Shown: positions 16,924 to 26,013, counted from the stretch's first letter. The stretch is 64,000 nucleotides of DNA from Spirosoma sordidisoli (GCF_004138325.1 NZ_SBLB01000001.1:682001-746000), one strand, 5' to 3'. Made by a program: numbers and translations. Notes: generated from the sequence alone by a model not told the origin.

Positions 16924-17736
16924 TTAGTTACCACGCATGGCGGTCAGCATGCTACCATACACGTTATTGAGCGATGCCAGATTGCCGGTCAGCTTAGCCA
17001 GCTCATTCTTAAACTGCTGGGTATCGCGGCTGGCGTCGGCCATATTTTCCATAGCTGACGTCAGGCTGCCGTAGAAAGCGTTCATGGCTTTCAGGTGCTT
17101 GTTGGTGTCCTGCAGTTCGAGTTCATAGACTGCGTTCAGGGCGCCCATATTTTTGGTTACCTTCTGGAACTGATCCCGGTAGTCTTTGGCGTCCGTTGTG
17201 GCGTCGACCATCGAGTTCATAGCCGAAATGGCCGTACCATAGGACTTGTTCATCTCGCTGATCGAGCTTGAAGCTGATTTTACGTTACGGGCGTAATCGT
17301 TCGTAGCTACCGTTGCTTCGGTCAGATCCGACAATTTAGAAACCGTATCGTTCAAGCTGCGGAAGCCCGTACCCAGTTTTTCAAACACATCGGGGGTAAC
17401 TTTTGCCTGCGCCAGCATCTGATCCATATTGGCCGTCAGACCATTCGGCTGAGCTACTGGTTTGCGAGCTTCACCCTTGTAATCATCGGCCAGTTCCGGA
17501 TATACACGCTCCCAGGCGTAATCTGCACCACCAGCAGCCGCGGGTTGCGTAAAGCTTTGGACAGCATATAGGGCAAAGATGACAACCTCTGTTAACAAAC
17601 CAAGCGTCAGCATCCAGCCGAACTGCTCATTATGAGTAATCTTGGCCCACGCGCCAAAAATTACGACGGCGGCCCCTGCACTGTAAATAGTTGGTACTAA
17701 ACGATCCCAAAAGAAATTTGTTTTTGCTGCTGCCAT
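16924..17736 (-). CDS. gldL: Type IX secretion/gliding motor protein GldL
   Basis: 270 residues from the ATG at 17736. An in-frame extension upstream runs into the structured spacer and lacks family similarity. Two membrane helices (TIYSAGAAVVIFGAWAKI and WMLTLGLLTEVVIFALYAV) are followed by a cytoplasmic, coiled-coil-rich domain with repeated NxxYxxxxxAM-like heptads. Glu50 in the second helix corresponds to the protonatable motor glutamate, and Lys32/His35 at the end of helix one are also typical. GldL pentamers surround a GldM dimer in the inner membrane. Confidence 0.95.
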   Translation of the reverse strand: MAAAKTNFFWDRLVPTIYSAGAAVVIFGAWAKITHNEQFGWMLTLGLLTEVVIFALYAVQSFTQPAAAGGADYAWERVYPELADDYKGEARKPVAQPNGLTANMDQMLAQAKVTPDVFEKLGTGFRSLNDTVSKLSDLTEATVATNDYARNVKSASSSISEMNKSYGTAISAMNSMVDATTDAKDYRDQFQKVTKNMGALNAVYELELQDTNKHLKAMNAFYGSLTSAMENMADASRDTQQFKNELAKLTGNLASLNNVYGSMLTAMRGN

Positions 17737-17784
17737 GATAAGCGATTGGTTGGAATAGGTACTTATTTGTGTGGGTAAAAAGAA

Positions 17785-17836
17785 CTGAACATCAATCACC
17801 GAACCCCAGGGGCTCTTTTAGACGATTGATGTTCAG
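17785..17836 (-). terminator. Terminator-like hairpin between gldK and gldL
   Basis: A perfect 13-base inverted repeat, CTGAACATCAATC (17785-17797) with GATTGATGTTCAG (17824-17836), has a 26-base loop that contains CCCC-A-GGGG. On the transcribed strand it is followed by TTCTTTTT. It has the form of an attenuator inside the operon rather than an end point, since gldL-M-N follow. Confidence 0.6.
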
Positions 17837-17847
17837 GAATGATTCTA

Positions 17848-18990
17848 TTACGCTTTTGTCTTAGCCGACGATTTCTTGCTGCTCTTGGCTTTGCCACCGC
17901 CACCCAGACGACCACTGCGCGACGAGGCCGTGCGACCTTCCAGATTATCCATTACGCAACGGAAACCGATATACGACCGTTTCTGATCTTCATATTCATA
18001 ATAACGGGTACCGGTTTCAAGATAGTACGCGATATCTTTCCAGGAACCACCCCGAACGACTTTCCGTGGCTCATCGGCATTCTGGTTATCCGGGTTCATG
18101 TCCCAGACAATAGCGTTCGAGTTCTCGGCATAGGCATCCCGGCACCATTCCGCTACGTTTCCTGACATATTGTAGAGACCGTAATCATTCGGGCTGTAGG
18201 CCGTTGCAGGGGCGGTGTACGGGTAACCATCCGCATCGAAATTACCCCGCTGCGGTTTGAAGTTAGCCAGATAGCAGCCTTTTCCATTTGCTACATATGG
18301 GTTACCCCAAGGGTATTTAGCGCCATTTTTACCACCACGAGCGGCCCACTCCCATTCGGCTTCAGACGGCAGACGGAATCCGAACGAGCGGTACCCACCA
18401 TCTTTACTCCGAAAATCGTCGAGGGTGTTGGTGCGCCATTTGCAGAAATGCTTGGCCGCCAGCCAGCTAACGCCCACTACTGGGTAGGTATCAAAGGCCG
18501 GGTGCGCATAATAGTGCTCCAGCATAGGATCCCCGTTATGATAGGTAAAGTCATTTTTCCAGACGGTCGTATCCGGGTAGAACTTAGACATGATCTCTTC
18601 CTCACCCAATACCGATACCGAGTCAGCCAACAGGGCGTTTACGTACTGCCGATATTCGTGGTTCGAGATTTCAGCATCATCCATATAGAACGAGCTGATC
18701 GTTACCTGACGGTTCATGTTGATCTGGGTAGCGGCAACGTCTTCGTCGGCCTGGCCCATGATGAACGAACCTGACGGGACCAGCACCATACCATAAGGAG
18801 TCGGTTGTTTCCAGCCTTTACGTCCGGTGGCTGTAATTTCACCGTTCGTAACGCCAACTTCACCGTTACCCTTACCGCCTTTACCGCCAAATTTCGACTT
18901 CACAAACCCGCACCCCTGCATCAGTACTACTACTGCCGCGACCATCACTCCACGGGTTGCATTGATTGTAAACCAGTTAGACTTCATCAT
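17848..18990 (-). CDS. gldK: Type IX secretion/gliding lipoprotein GldK
   Basis: 380 residues from the first ATG of the pair at 18990/18987. A signal peptide ends in a lipobox (LMQGCGF), so it is anchored by lipid to the outer membrane. The rest is a formylglycine-generating-enzyme (SUMF1) fold, with GMVLVPSGSFIMG near the start, GFRLPSEAEWEWAARGG in the middle and NMSGNVAEWCRDAY and VVRGGSW near the end. GldK forms the periplasmic ring with GldN. The C-terminal tail is basic and Ser/Lys-rich. A terminator-like hairpin separates it from gldL. Confidence 0.95.
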   Translation of the reverse strand: MMKSNWFTINATRGVMVAAVVVLMQGCGFVKSKFGGKGGKGNGEVGVTNGEITATGRKGWKQPTPYGMVLVPSGSFIMGQADEDVAATQINMNRQVTISSFYMDDAEISNHEYRQYVNALLADSVSVLGEEEIMSKFYPDTTVWKNDFTYHNGDPMLEHYYAHPAFDTYPVVGVSWLAAKHFCKWRTNTLDDFRSKDGGYRSFGFRLPSEAEWEWAARGGKNGAKYPWGNPYVANGKGCYLANFKPQRGNFDADGYPYTAPATAYSPNDYGLYNMSGNVAEWCRDAYAENSNAIVWDMNPDNQNADEPRKVVRGGSWKDIAYYLETGTRYYEYEDQKRSYIGFRCVMDNLEGRTASSRSGRLGGGGKAKSSKKSSAKTKA

Positions 18991-19256
18991 TGTAAAACTT
19001 TTGACCTTCTTCTTGTGCAAGACCGAACTAAAAACGAAAATCTGTTTGGATATTGTATGTGCTTATAGCTTTCAACTCAATTTATGTATCCAGCGCTCAA
19101 AATCGTGAATTTGAGCAAATGAACCCGCAAAACTGACTAGGTTAAACTACGCGTTTCTCAAAAATACAGTGCCATTTGCAAACAGCCTAACAACAATGTT
19201 GCCAAAATGTTGGTCACCTCAACCCCTATCTGGAATCCGTACAACTTTATATCCGT
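18991..19256. other. Non-coding gap between porP and gldK
   Basis: 266 bases without a credible gene. It contains a 7-base hairpin GCTCAAA/TTTGAGC (19095-19116). It also holds one match to the Bacteroidetes -7 box on the minus strand, TATTTTTG (19159-19166), without a well-spaced -33 TTG, so a separate promoter for gldK is possible but unproven. Confidence 0.4.
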
Positions 19257-20228
19257 TTAATACCGGAAGCGCGGAGTACGAATAATTGGTTTTTTGCGGG
19301 CATCAGGAGCTGGCAGTGCATACCCCACCATTACCTCATGCGAAGTCAGGCTTTTGGCCTGCGTCCCTCCTGCTATCAGGTCCAGTGCATACCCTACCCG
19401 CAGTGCGTTATTTCTCATTAGATTGATTCCGACTGTAGCCATTATGGCATCACCAAGTCGGTACCCTACTCCAGCCCATAACCGGTTATCATAGGTTCCA
19501 ACCAGGTTGGCGGTTACCGTTGCCGCTTCAACACCCGGCTGCGTATCATACTGTACGAGTATCGACGGCTGAACTTCCAGATCATAGCCTATGCCAAGCC
19601 GATAACCTGCCGTTAAATAAGCCACTCGACTGAGCGGGTTGGTAGACCGGTCGGTTCCGAGGGTGTAGGTTGCCTGGTTGATGTGCGACAGGTTGACACC
19701 AATCCAGTAGTCTGTGGTATTGTAGTATGCGCCGGCGCCAAAATCCGGGCGGGCCTGGTTGATGCGCCCCGTAGGAATCAGCGGATCGTTGGGCTCTCCG
19801 GGACGCAACTGCCCGTAATCATACCCTTTGTTAAACAGGCCAGCCTGAACGCCCAGGGCCAGGGTACCATCTTTCAGCGGAATCCGATACGCGTAAGAAA
19901 GCTGTACGGTCTGGTTGGTAATCTGTCCAAGCCGGTCGTTGAAGGCATAAATGCCCAGTCCGCTTCTGTACCGGGCCAGCGGCACGTTAAACGATATCAG
20001 TTGTGTACTCTGCGCACCCCCGTCGCCGGTTACGGTTGGCTGATAGCCCAGATACTGCGTCCGGTGGCTTAATTGTAAGCGCGAAACGCCTTCAGAACCT
20101 GCAGCCGCCGGGTTGTAATACAGCGGGTTATACATATACATACTGAACTGAGGATCCTGCTGCGCAAACGTAGGGCGAAGGCTTAACAGCAACAGAAGAC
20201 AAACCAGAACGTAGAGGGTGCGCGTCAT
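19257..20228 (-). CDS. porP: PorP/SprF family type IX secretion outer-membrane protein
   Basis: 323 residues from the ATG at 20228, which begins a clean signal peptide (TLYVLVCLLLLLSLRPTFAQ). The following QDPQFSMYMYNPLYYNPAAA is the PorP/SprF signature, and the remainder is a beta-barrel with alternating strands ending in an aromatic residue. It is an outer-membrane partner of the GldKN ring or of SprB-like adhesins. It heads porP-gldK-gldL-gldM-gldN, the classical order. A frame extending upstream to 20387 is spurious. Confidence 0.9.
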   Translation of the reverse strand: MTRTLYVLVCLLLLLSLRPTFAQQDPQFSMYMYNPLYYNPAAAGSEGVSRLQLSHRTQYLGYQPTVTGDGGAQSTQLISFNVPLARYRSGLGIYAFNDRLGQITNQTVQLSYAYRIPLKDGTLALGVQAGLFNKGYDYGQLRPGEPNDPLIPTGRINQARPDFGAGAYYNTTDYWIGVNLSHINQATYTLGTDRSTNPLSRVAYLTAGYRLGIGYDLEVQPSILVQYDTQPGVEAATVTANLVGTYDNRLWAGVGYRLGDAIMATVGINLMRNNALRVGYALDLIAGGTQAKSLTSHEVMVGYALPAPDARKKPIIRTPRFRY

Positions 20229-20338
20229 ACGATAAAAGCAAGAGTATCTGAATGGGGGGCTTAGGATTCCCCGCCAGAAAACAAGCGGTTGCAGTTTACA
20301 ACTAAACGCCTGTGCAATCAAATTATTGGCACAAAAAC

Positions 20339-20392
20339 AAAGGTTGGATAGCAGAAACAGGTAAGATCCTTTGTTTCTGCCAACCAACCTTT
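20339..20392 (-). terminator. Terminator after hemD
   Basis: Stem of AAAGGTTGG and GCAGAAACA (20339-20347, 20351-20359) with TGTTTCTGC and CCAACCTTT (20372-20380, 20384-20392). The two 9-base stems are separated by a symmetric ATA/CAA internal loop. On the minus strand a TTTGTTTTTG run follows. It separates hemD from porP. Confidence 0.8.
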
Positions 20393-20408
20393 TTGTAACC
20401 CCAGGTTC

Positions 20409-21224
20409 CTATTGATTGTTAGCTTTTTTGATGTACAATTCCAGCGCGCCGGTCATGGATGGCGCGTTAGGTAGCGGAGCCTCTATGTCCAGCACCAGCC
20501 CGGCTTCTGTAATGGCGCGGGCCGTTGTTGGTCCAAAGGCGGCCATCCGTGTACCATTCTGCTTATAATCAGGGAAGTTGCTAAACAAAGAGCTAACGCC
20601 GGAAGGACTGAAAAAGGCGATAATATCGTACGACTGGATGTCCAGATCTGATAAGTCCGTCGGCACCGTCTCATACATTACGGCTTCCGTAAAATGCAGG
20701 CTGCTGGTATCCATAAACTCCGGAATATCATTCCGGCGTATGTTGGAACACGGAAACAGGAATTTTTCGGTCTTGTGTTTTTTGATCAGGTCAAATAACT
20801 CCGTAGCCGTCTTGGTCCCGTTGAAGATCTTCCGCTTCCGGATAACTATATACTTTTGAAGATAGTTGGCCGTTTGCTCCGATATACAGAAGTACTTCAT
20901 ATCGGCCGGAATCTCGATCCGGCTTTCCTGACAGATACGAAAGAAGTGGTCGATAGCGTTACGACTAGTAAAGATGATAGCCGTATGAGCCAGAATATTG
21001 ATCTTCTGACGGCGAAAATCCTTAGCCGATACACCCTGAATCTCGATGAAAGGTCGAAAATCGATCTGAAGGTTGTACTTGCTGGCCAGGTCGAAGTATG
21101 GGGATTTTTCGTCGGCTGGCCGGGACTGGGTTACTAGAAGCCGGGTTACTTTCGTTAGCCGGTCCAACATAACCTGATCTGGCGTGGTCCGGTCTCCGGT
21201 GGATTGCATGCTGGTATCGTTCAT
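20409..21224 (-). CDS. hemD: Uroporphyrinogen-III synthase
   Basis: 271 residues from the ATG at 21224; an in-frame TTG at 21263 would overlap the upstream gene. The two-lobed HemD fold is suggested by VTRLLVTQSRPADEKSPYF at the start, the inter-lobe FTSRNAIDHFF, and IIAFFSPSGVSSLF plus AAFGPTTARAITEAG in the second lobe. It closes and inverts ring D of hydroxymethylbilane to give uroporphyrinogen III for haem and related tetrapyrroles. Sequence identity in this family is low, so the call rests on these motifs and on the common DUF4271-hemD pairing in Bacteroidetes. Confidence 0.9.
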   Translation of the reverse strand: MNDTSMQSTGDRTTPDQVMLDRLTKVTRLLVTQSRPADEKSPYFDLASKYNLQIDFRPFIEIQGVSAKDFRRQKINILAHTAIIFTSRNAIDHFFRICQESRIEIPADMKYFCISEQTANYLQKYIVIRKRKIFNGTKTATELFDLIKKHKTEKFLFPCSNIRRNDIPEFMDTSSLHFTEAVMYETVPTDLSDLDIQSYDIIAFFSPSGVSSLFSNFPDYKQNGTRMAAFGPTTARAITEAGLVLDIEAPLPNAPSMTGALELYIKKANNQ

Positions 21225-21252
21225 TGAATCACTACTACCTGAGAACGTCTCA

Positions 21253-22449
21253 TCAAAGGGCAAAACGCAGTCCTATGATGAGTGGAATCAATTCAACGAT
21301 GCAAAGGTACGAAAATAAATAAAGATTCTTGATAGGCTCTACCGTTCGGATCACAATGTAAAGCCACCCCATTCGCGCCAGATAGAAACCCAGCAGCGGT
21401 ATCAGAAAGGCGTTAGACGACCAGGTTGTTGCCGATGTGTTGTAGGCCACAACAGCCAGGATAAGCGTCATTCCGGTGAAAAACAGGACCGACGACTGCA
21501 TCGTCTTGAAAAAATGTACGTTGATGGCGTCGTGCAGTTTATAGAGATTCCCCAATACCTCAAGCAGCAGGTATTTTCCTAACAGGGCCACGAAAGCAAT
21601 CGCGCTCAACGCCAGAAATTCGCCGATCAGCCAGCCGAAGTGCTGCCCTACGGCCAGAAACGTCCTGGACGCAAAGACATCTACATTCCGGCTTTGAACG
21701 AACATGATCAGGTAGGCCACTACGAAACTCAGGTTGAGCGTAAACAAGAGGTTCGTACCACTCAGGGGCCGATTGATCAGGAAAGAATCTTCCTGAGAAC
21801 GGAGCGAGACCAGATCCCTTAGGCTAAAAAAGCGGAGAAAGGCCCGTTGATGCAGCGTGAACAACAGGGCGTGAGTAGCCAGCAGAAAGAGTAAGCCGAG
21901 GGCCAGAAAATCACTGTAGACGGGCTGCGGCCTGGGCCGTACGCTTAGGTTATCGTCTCGAAGAACAACTGCCTTCTGCGTTGTTGAGATAGGCTGACCA
22001 ATATAAAGCTGCCGATCGTCGAGGCCGGGCGCTCCGTATAGGGTCAGAAAAATTTCGGGTTGCCGGTATACGCGATACAGACTGTCGATGCTGAGCACCT
22101 GCCACTGGCCAGCTCTCAGCTTACGCTTCAGTGCTGCGTTCACGAATAGATAACCATCCTGTTTCGTAGCGATGAGCAGCGAATAATGTCGGTTACTCTC
22201 CAGATCGACGTATACGCTCAGCGCCGTTTGGTCGGCATGTTGCTCAAGGATGTAAGGCACATACGCTTTCGTGCCTTCGTCGTACACCAGGAAGTCGTTC
22301 CGTAAATCCCGTACCGGATAATATCGGTTCTGGGGCCCTATGCCGCTGGTGCGCGGCTGAGCGGTAGCCGCCAGACTAAAAAGCATAAAAATGCCGTACC
22401 GGAAGCAAAACAGGCGAAGAGATAACAGCTTGCTCAGGCTCATCGCCAT
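21253..22449 (-). CDS. DUF4271 membrane protein
   Basis: 398 residues from the ATG at 22449 (MAMSLSKLL). A signal peptide (LFCFRYGIFMLFSLAATAQ) is followed by about 150 residues of periplasmic domain and then roughly seven membrane helices from FLALGLLFLLATHALLF to the C-terminus (IVELIPLIIGLRFAL). This is the DUF4271 layout. Function is unknown. Its stop lies 28 bases before hemD, a linkage I recall as widespread in the phylum, which may point to a haem- or envelope-related role. A GTG start at 22506 would lengthen the leader without improving it. Confidence 0.85.
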   Translation of the reverse strand: MAMSLSKLLSLRLFCFRYGIFMLFSLAATAQPRTSGIGPQNRYYPVRDLRNDFLVYDEGTKAYVPYILEQHADQTALSVYVDLESNRHYSLLIATKQDGYLFVNAALKRKLRAGQWQVLSIDSLYRVYRQPEIFLTLYGAPGLDDRQLYIGQPISTTQKAVVLRDDNLSVRPRPQPVYSDFLALGLLFLLATHALLFTLHQRAFLRFFSLRDLVSLRSQEDSFLINRPLSGTNLLFTLNLSFVVAYLIMFVQSRNVDVFASRTFLAVGQHFGWLIGEFLALSAIAFVALLGKYLLLEVLGNLYKLHDAINVHFFKTMQSSVLFFTGMTLILAVVAYNTSATTWSSNAFLIPLLGFYLARMGWLYIVIRTVEPIKNLYLFSYLCIVELIPLIIGLRFAL

Positions 22450-22517
22450 CAGGCTGTACTGGTTCGTCCGTTCAGTATCCGCTACGGCATTCTTTCGTTC
22501 CTTCACTCGTTCACTTA

Positions 22518-23393
22518 TTATTTGCCAAGCGCTTTCAGCATGGTATCCCCAATGAGGGCGGGCGATTCAACTACGTGGATGCCGCACTCACGCATAATGG
22601 CCATCTTAGCCGCGGCCGTATCATCAGCTCCGCCTACGATAGCCCCCGCATGACCCATCCGGCGACCTTTCGGGGCGGTTTGACCGGCAATAAATCCGAC
22701 AACAGGTTTGCGGTTACCGTCAGCCTTGATCCAGCGGGCGGCTTCAGCTTCCATACCACCCCCAATTTCACCGATCATCACGATAGCTTCCGTTTCCGGA
22801 TCGTTCATCAGTAATTCGACGGCCTGCTTGGTCGTTGTGCCAATAATTGGGTCTCCGCCAATACCGATGGCGGTGCTCTGGCCAAGACCGGCTTTTGTGA
22901 GCTGATCAACAGCTTCGTAGGTCAGCGTACCGGATTTGGAAACGATGCCGATCGTGCCTTTTTTGAATATAAAGCCGGGCATGATTCCTACTTTACACTC
23001 CTCGGCGGTCATAACGCCGGGGCAGTTGGGACCGATCAGGCGAACTTCTTTGTCAGACAGGTAATTTTTTACAGCTACCATATCTTCCGTAGGTATACCT
23101 TCGGTGATGCAGATAATGACCTTGATACCCGCGTCGGCGGCTTCCATGATGGCATCGGCCGCAAAGGCCGGTGGCACAAAGATTATGGAAACATCGGCAC
23201 CTGCTTCATCTACAGCTTGTTGAACGGTATTGAACACCGGGCGGTCGAGGTGGGTTTTGCCACCTTTGCCGGGGGTTACGCCCCCAACAACGTTGGTGCC
23301 GTATTCAATCATCTGCTGGGCATGGAAACTGCCCTCGGAGCCGGTAAAACCCTGGACGATAACTTTGGAGTCTTTGTTTACTAAAACACTCAT
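22518..23393 (-). CDS. sucD: Succinyl-CoA synthetase subunit alpha
   Basis: 291 residues, full length. The N-terminal CoA-binding Rossmann domain contains [12 protein letters not shown], followed by the ligase domain with GPNCPGVM and the phosphohistidine loop [13 protein letters not shown] (His248). With SucB it interconverts succinyl-CoA and succinate with substrate-level phosphorylation in the TCA cycle. The beta-subunit gene is not adjacent. The next gene, DUF4271, starts in the same orientation after about 70 bases. Confidence 0.97.
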   Translation of the reverse strand: MSVLVNKDSKVIVQGFTGSEGSFHAQQMIEYGTNVVGGVTPGKGGKTHLDRPVFNTVQQAVDEAGADVSIIFVPPAFAADAIMEAADAGIKVIICITEGIPTEDMVAVKNYLSDKEVRLIGPNCPGVMTAEECKVGIMPGFIFKKGTIGIVSKSGTLTYEAVDQLTKAGLGQSTAIGIGGDPIIGTTTKQAVELLMNDPETEAIVMIGEIGGGMEAEAARWIKADGNRKPVVGFIAGQTAPKGRRMGHAGAIVGGADDTAAAKMAIMRECGIHVVESPALIGDTMLKALGK

Positions 23394-23549
23394 GACGGTT
23401 GGTTAATCGTTGGCGATGCGGTTGAACGGGCGAAAAAACTGAAAAAGAACAAAAGAGCGGGCAAAGACTGCTGCTCATTTCACTCACTCGGCTGGTTTTC
23501 CGCCCCAAAAAAGTTGGGCAAAAGTAGCCGAAACTTCGTAAATTACGTG

Positions 23550-24134
23550 ATGATTTTTTCGCACATTCTTTCCGGCTCTATACTGGCTGGGGCAGGCGTA
23601 GGCGTCTTTTGGCATTTCTTCGGCCGTATCTCGCTATTCAATCGGCTGTTGTGGGGCTTTTTCTTACTGACCACCTCGCTGGCTGCGCTGATCGGGGTTA
23701 TTCACTACGCCGGCAACCAGTCGCTCGAACCGCTTCACCGGTCAATGATCGTTCTGTCAGATAGTCTGGGCGTGGTTTGTGTCGTTACGGCCGTATACGC
23801 GTTGCTTAATCAGCGGACGTTATCGCTGCTCACGTTTGTGGCCACTGTGCTGTTCGGTCTGTTTCTCTTCATCAGTCTGCTGCTGCCCGATGTGCGGGTG
23901 TTTACGCCCGTTGTTCCGTCGCTGGGCATCCTGGTGCTCATGTTGCTGGCCGTTTTTTCTTTACTGCAGCGCAACAAACGCGGCCTTTGGGTCGTGCTGG
24001 CTGCCATGCTGATGGGACTGGCTACCAAAGCCGATGCCTTCAACGCATTTATTCATCCTACCGATTTCTATCACTACGCCAACGCCGTTTCCCTCTGGTT
24101 CTTCGGGAAAGCCGCACAGCCTCGCGGTTTTTAA
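23550..24134 (+). CDS. Polytopic membrane protein of unknown function
   Basis: 194 residues from the ATG at 23550. A TTG at 23514 would add a hydrophilic leader. About six hydrophobic helices cover nearly the whole chain (ILSGSILAGAGVGVFWHFF, LLWGFFLLTTSLAALIGVI, LLTFVATVLFGLFLFISLLL, LGILVLMLLAVFSLL, VVLAAMLMGLATKADAF). It ends with His-rich IHPTDFYHYANAVSLWFFG. I do not recognise the family by name. It diverges from sucD and lies just upstream of topoisomerase IB. Confidence 0.75.
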   Translation: MIFSHILSGSILAGAGVGVFWHFFGRISLFNRLLWGFFLLTTSLAALIGVIHYAGNQSLEPLHRSMIVLSDSLGVVCVVTAVYALLNQRTLSLLTFVATVLFGLFLFISLLLPDVRVFTPVVPSLGILVLMLLAVFSLLQRNKRGLWVVLAAMLMGLATKADAFNAFIHPTDFYHYANAVSLWFFGKAAQPRGF

Positions 24135-24180
24135 CCAATTCCTTCATCCGCGAGTTACCAATCCACAAAACTCAACGACT

Positions 24181-25278
24181 GTGGATTTATTGCAATTAGC
24201 CCACGACCCGGCTCAGACCGCCCGTGCGGCCCGACTAATTTATATAGACGATACGGCACCCGGTATCACCCGCCACCGTACCGGCGACCACTTCACTTAC
24301 CGCGACGCGGCTGGTCATGATGTTTCGGACGAGTCTACCCTGGCCCGCATCCGGCAGATGGCGCTTCCGCCCGCCTGGGAACGCGTCTGGATCAGTGCGA
24401 AGCCCAATGGACACTTACAGGCTACGGGCATCGATACCAAGAACCGAAAGCAGTATCGGTATCATGCCAACTGGAACGCCATCCGGAGCGAGACGAAATT
24501 TTTTCGGATGGTTGCATTCGGCGAAGCGCTGCCGCTGCTGCGGGCCCGTCTTGACAAAGATTTGAAGCAAAGAGACCTCAACCGCGACAAAGTGATAGCC
24601 ATTGCGCTCAGCGTGATGGAGCAAACCCTCATTCGGGTAGGCAATGCTGCCTACGAAAAAGAGTACGGCTCATACGGGCTGACCACGCTTAAAGACCGGC
24701 ATGTAAAAACCACTGGTAGCGATGTTCGATTCAGCTTCAAAGGCAAAAAGGGGATTTATCACGACATCACCCTACACGACCGCCGACTGTCGCGGCTGGT
24801 GAAGGCTTGCCGGGACATACCGGGCAAGGAGCTGTTTCAGTACTTCGACCCGGATGGGCAGCGCCATTCCATCGACTCCGGTATGGTAAACGATTACCTG
24901 AAAGAAACCATGGGCGATGACTTTTCGGCCAAAGATTTCAGAACCTGGGCTGGCACCGTCAACGCCCTCCGTTTACTGGTCGAACTGGAGCCGTGCGAAA
25001 CGGAGAAAGAGCTGAAAAAGAATGTAAACACAGTACTGGATGAGGTTTCGCAGCAACTGGGAAACACCCGTACCGTATGCCGCAAGCACTACGTACATCC
25101 GCAGATTCTGGAAGCGTACGAATGTCAGGATCTGAATCCATACATCAAACAGAAAGCCCGGTTCCGGCAAACGAGCCCGCATGGTCTCGATGGGGTCGAA
25201 AAACTGTTGCTGCGATTCCTGAAAGACCAGGTGAAAGACGTAGTAAAAAATTCGACCATCAAAAAGAATCTGGCCTGA
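24181..25278 (+). CDS. DNA topoisomerase IB (poxvirus-like)
   Basis: 365 residues from the GTG at 24181, which keeps the gene clear of its neighbour. An ATG at 24034 is in frame but would overlap the previous gene by 101 bases and add a non-conserved leader. The N-terminal domain (PPAWERVWIS, NGHLQATGIDTKNRKQYRYH) is followed by the catalytic domain with Arg in TLIRVGNAAYEKEYGSYG, LKDRHV, Lys in FKGKKG, Arg in FRTWAGT and the nucleophile Tyr304 in RKHYVHPQI. It relaxes supercoils through a 3'-phosphotyrosine bond. Confidence 0.93.
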   Translation: MDLLQLAHDPAQTARAARLIYIDDTAPGITRHRTGDHFTYRDAAGHDVSDESTLARIRQMALPPAWERVWISAKPNGHLQATGIDTKNRKQYRYHANWNAIRSETKFFRMVAFGEALPLLRARLDKDLKQRDLNRDKVIAIALSVMEQTLIRVGNAAYEKEYGSYGLTTLKDRHVKTTGSDVRFSFKGKKGIYHDITLHDRRLSRLVKACRDIPGKELFQYFDPDGQRHSIDSGMVNDYLKETMGDDFSAKDFRTWAGTVNALRLLVELEPCETEKELKKNVNTVLDEVSQQLGNTRTVCRKHYVHPQILEAYECQDLNPYIKQKARFRQTSPHGLDGVEKLLLRFLKDQVKDVVKNSTIKKNLA

Positions 25279-25290
25279 CTCATTCTTCAC

Positions 25291-25327
25291 CCTCCAACTC
25301 CGGATACATGTTATTCGGAGTTAGAGG
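25291..25327. terminator. Hairpin between convergent topoisomerase IB and DUF421 genes
   Basis: CCTC-C-AACTCCG pairs with CGGAGTT-A-GAGG (25292-25302 with 25316-25327), broken by one C/A mismatch. No T-run follows on either strand, so terminator function is uncertain. Its right arm includes the stop codon of the minus-strand gene. Confidence 0.45.
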
Positions 25328-26013
25328 ACTGCTTCGACCCATATTTTCTGCCCGCAGGTTGGACATAATGGCTCCAGGGCTGGTGCATTGAACTGTTGTA
25401 CGTGCCCACAGTTACAACAGGCATACTCGCCCGGCTGGCCGATGTCTTTCGATTGCTGATCAAAGATTTTGGGGAGTATGGGCAGTCCTTTCCGCACGTC
25501 GCCGGGTTCAAATTGGAACAGGCTTAGCTGACCGCTGTGCTCCCGGATGGCCACCCGAACCTGCCCCAGTTGTTCAATGCCTTCTACCCGCAGCTCTGAA
25601 AAAAGCTCATCGAGGCTCAGATCCTCCTGGTCGAAGTTCTGGGTAAGAATGCAGCCATCTTCAATGACATAAACGGCCTTTCCTTCCAGGGTTTCGCGTA
25701 CCCGCCTGTTACGGTCGCTGATGTAGGTTGCCAGTTTGTAGCAGCTCATCACTACCACAAATACCACCACAGCCGACGCTAACGGTACATCATGGTAGAA
25801 CATGGGGTCGCCGGCTGCCGAGCCAAGCCCAATCAGTAAAACCAGCTCATAGATTGATAACTGACGGACTTCGCGCTTCCCCGAAACAGCCAGTGCTGTT
25901 AGGATAACGACGAACATGAATACTGTCCGAAAGGCAACCTCTCCCAGATACGTTCCCGGAAACTGATCCAGTACGATACGCTCCCAATCGAATGGCTCAA
26001 CGGGCTCCTGCAT
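25321..26013 (-). CDS. DUF421 (YetF-like) membrane protein with C-terminal zinc ribbon
   Basis: 230 residues. Residues 25-100 hold three membrane helices (TVFMFVVILTALAVSG, LVLLIGLGSAAGDPMFY, VVVFVVVMSCYKLA), and residues 105-170 form the soluble DUF421 domain (EGKAVYVIEDGCI, SLDELFSELRVEGI). The C-terminus carries CxxC at 199-202 and CxxC at 217-220, spaced like a rubredoxin/zinc-ribbon knuckle. YetF-type proteins are poorly characterised inner-membrane proteins, and I do not recall the ribbon as part of the usual domain set, so metal or redox sensing is a possible inference. Confidence 0.85.
   Translation of the reverse strand: MQEPVEPFDWERIVLDQFPGTYLGEVAFRTVFMFVVILTALAVSGKREVRQLSIYELVLLIGLGSAAGDPMFYHDVPLASAVVVFVVVMSCYKLATYISDRNRRVRETLEGKAVYVIEDGCILTQNFDQEDLSLDELFSELRVEGIEQLGQVRVAIREHSGQLSLFQFEPGDVRKGLPILPKIFDQQSKDIGQPGEYACCNCGHVQQFNAPALEPLCPTCGQKIWVEAVL

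Noticed and set aside
24034-24180. N-terminal 49 codons upstream of the topoisomerase IB GTG
   Set aside because: They overlap the previous gene by 101 bases and are low-complexity; family similarity starts after the GTG.
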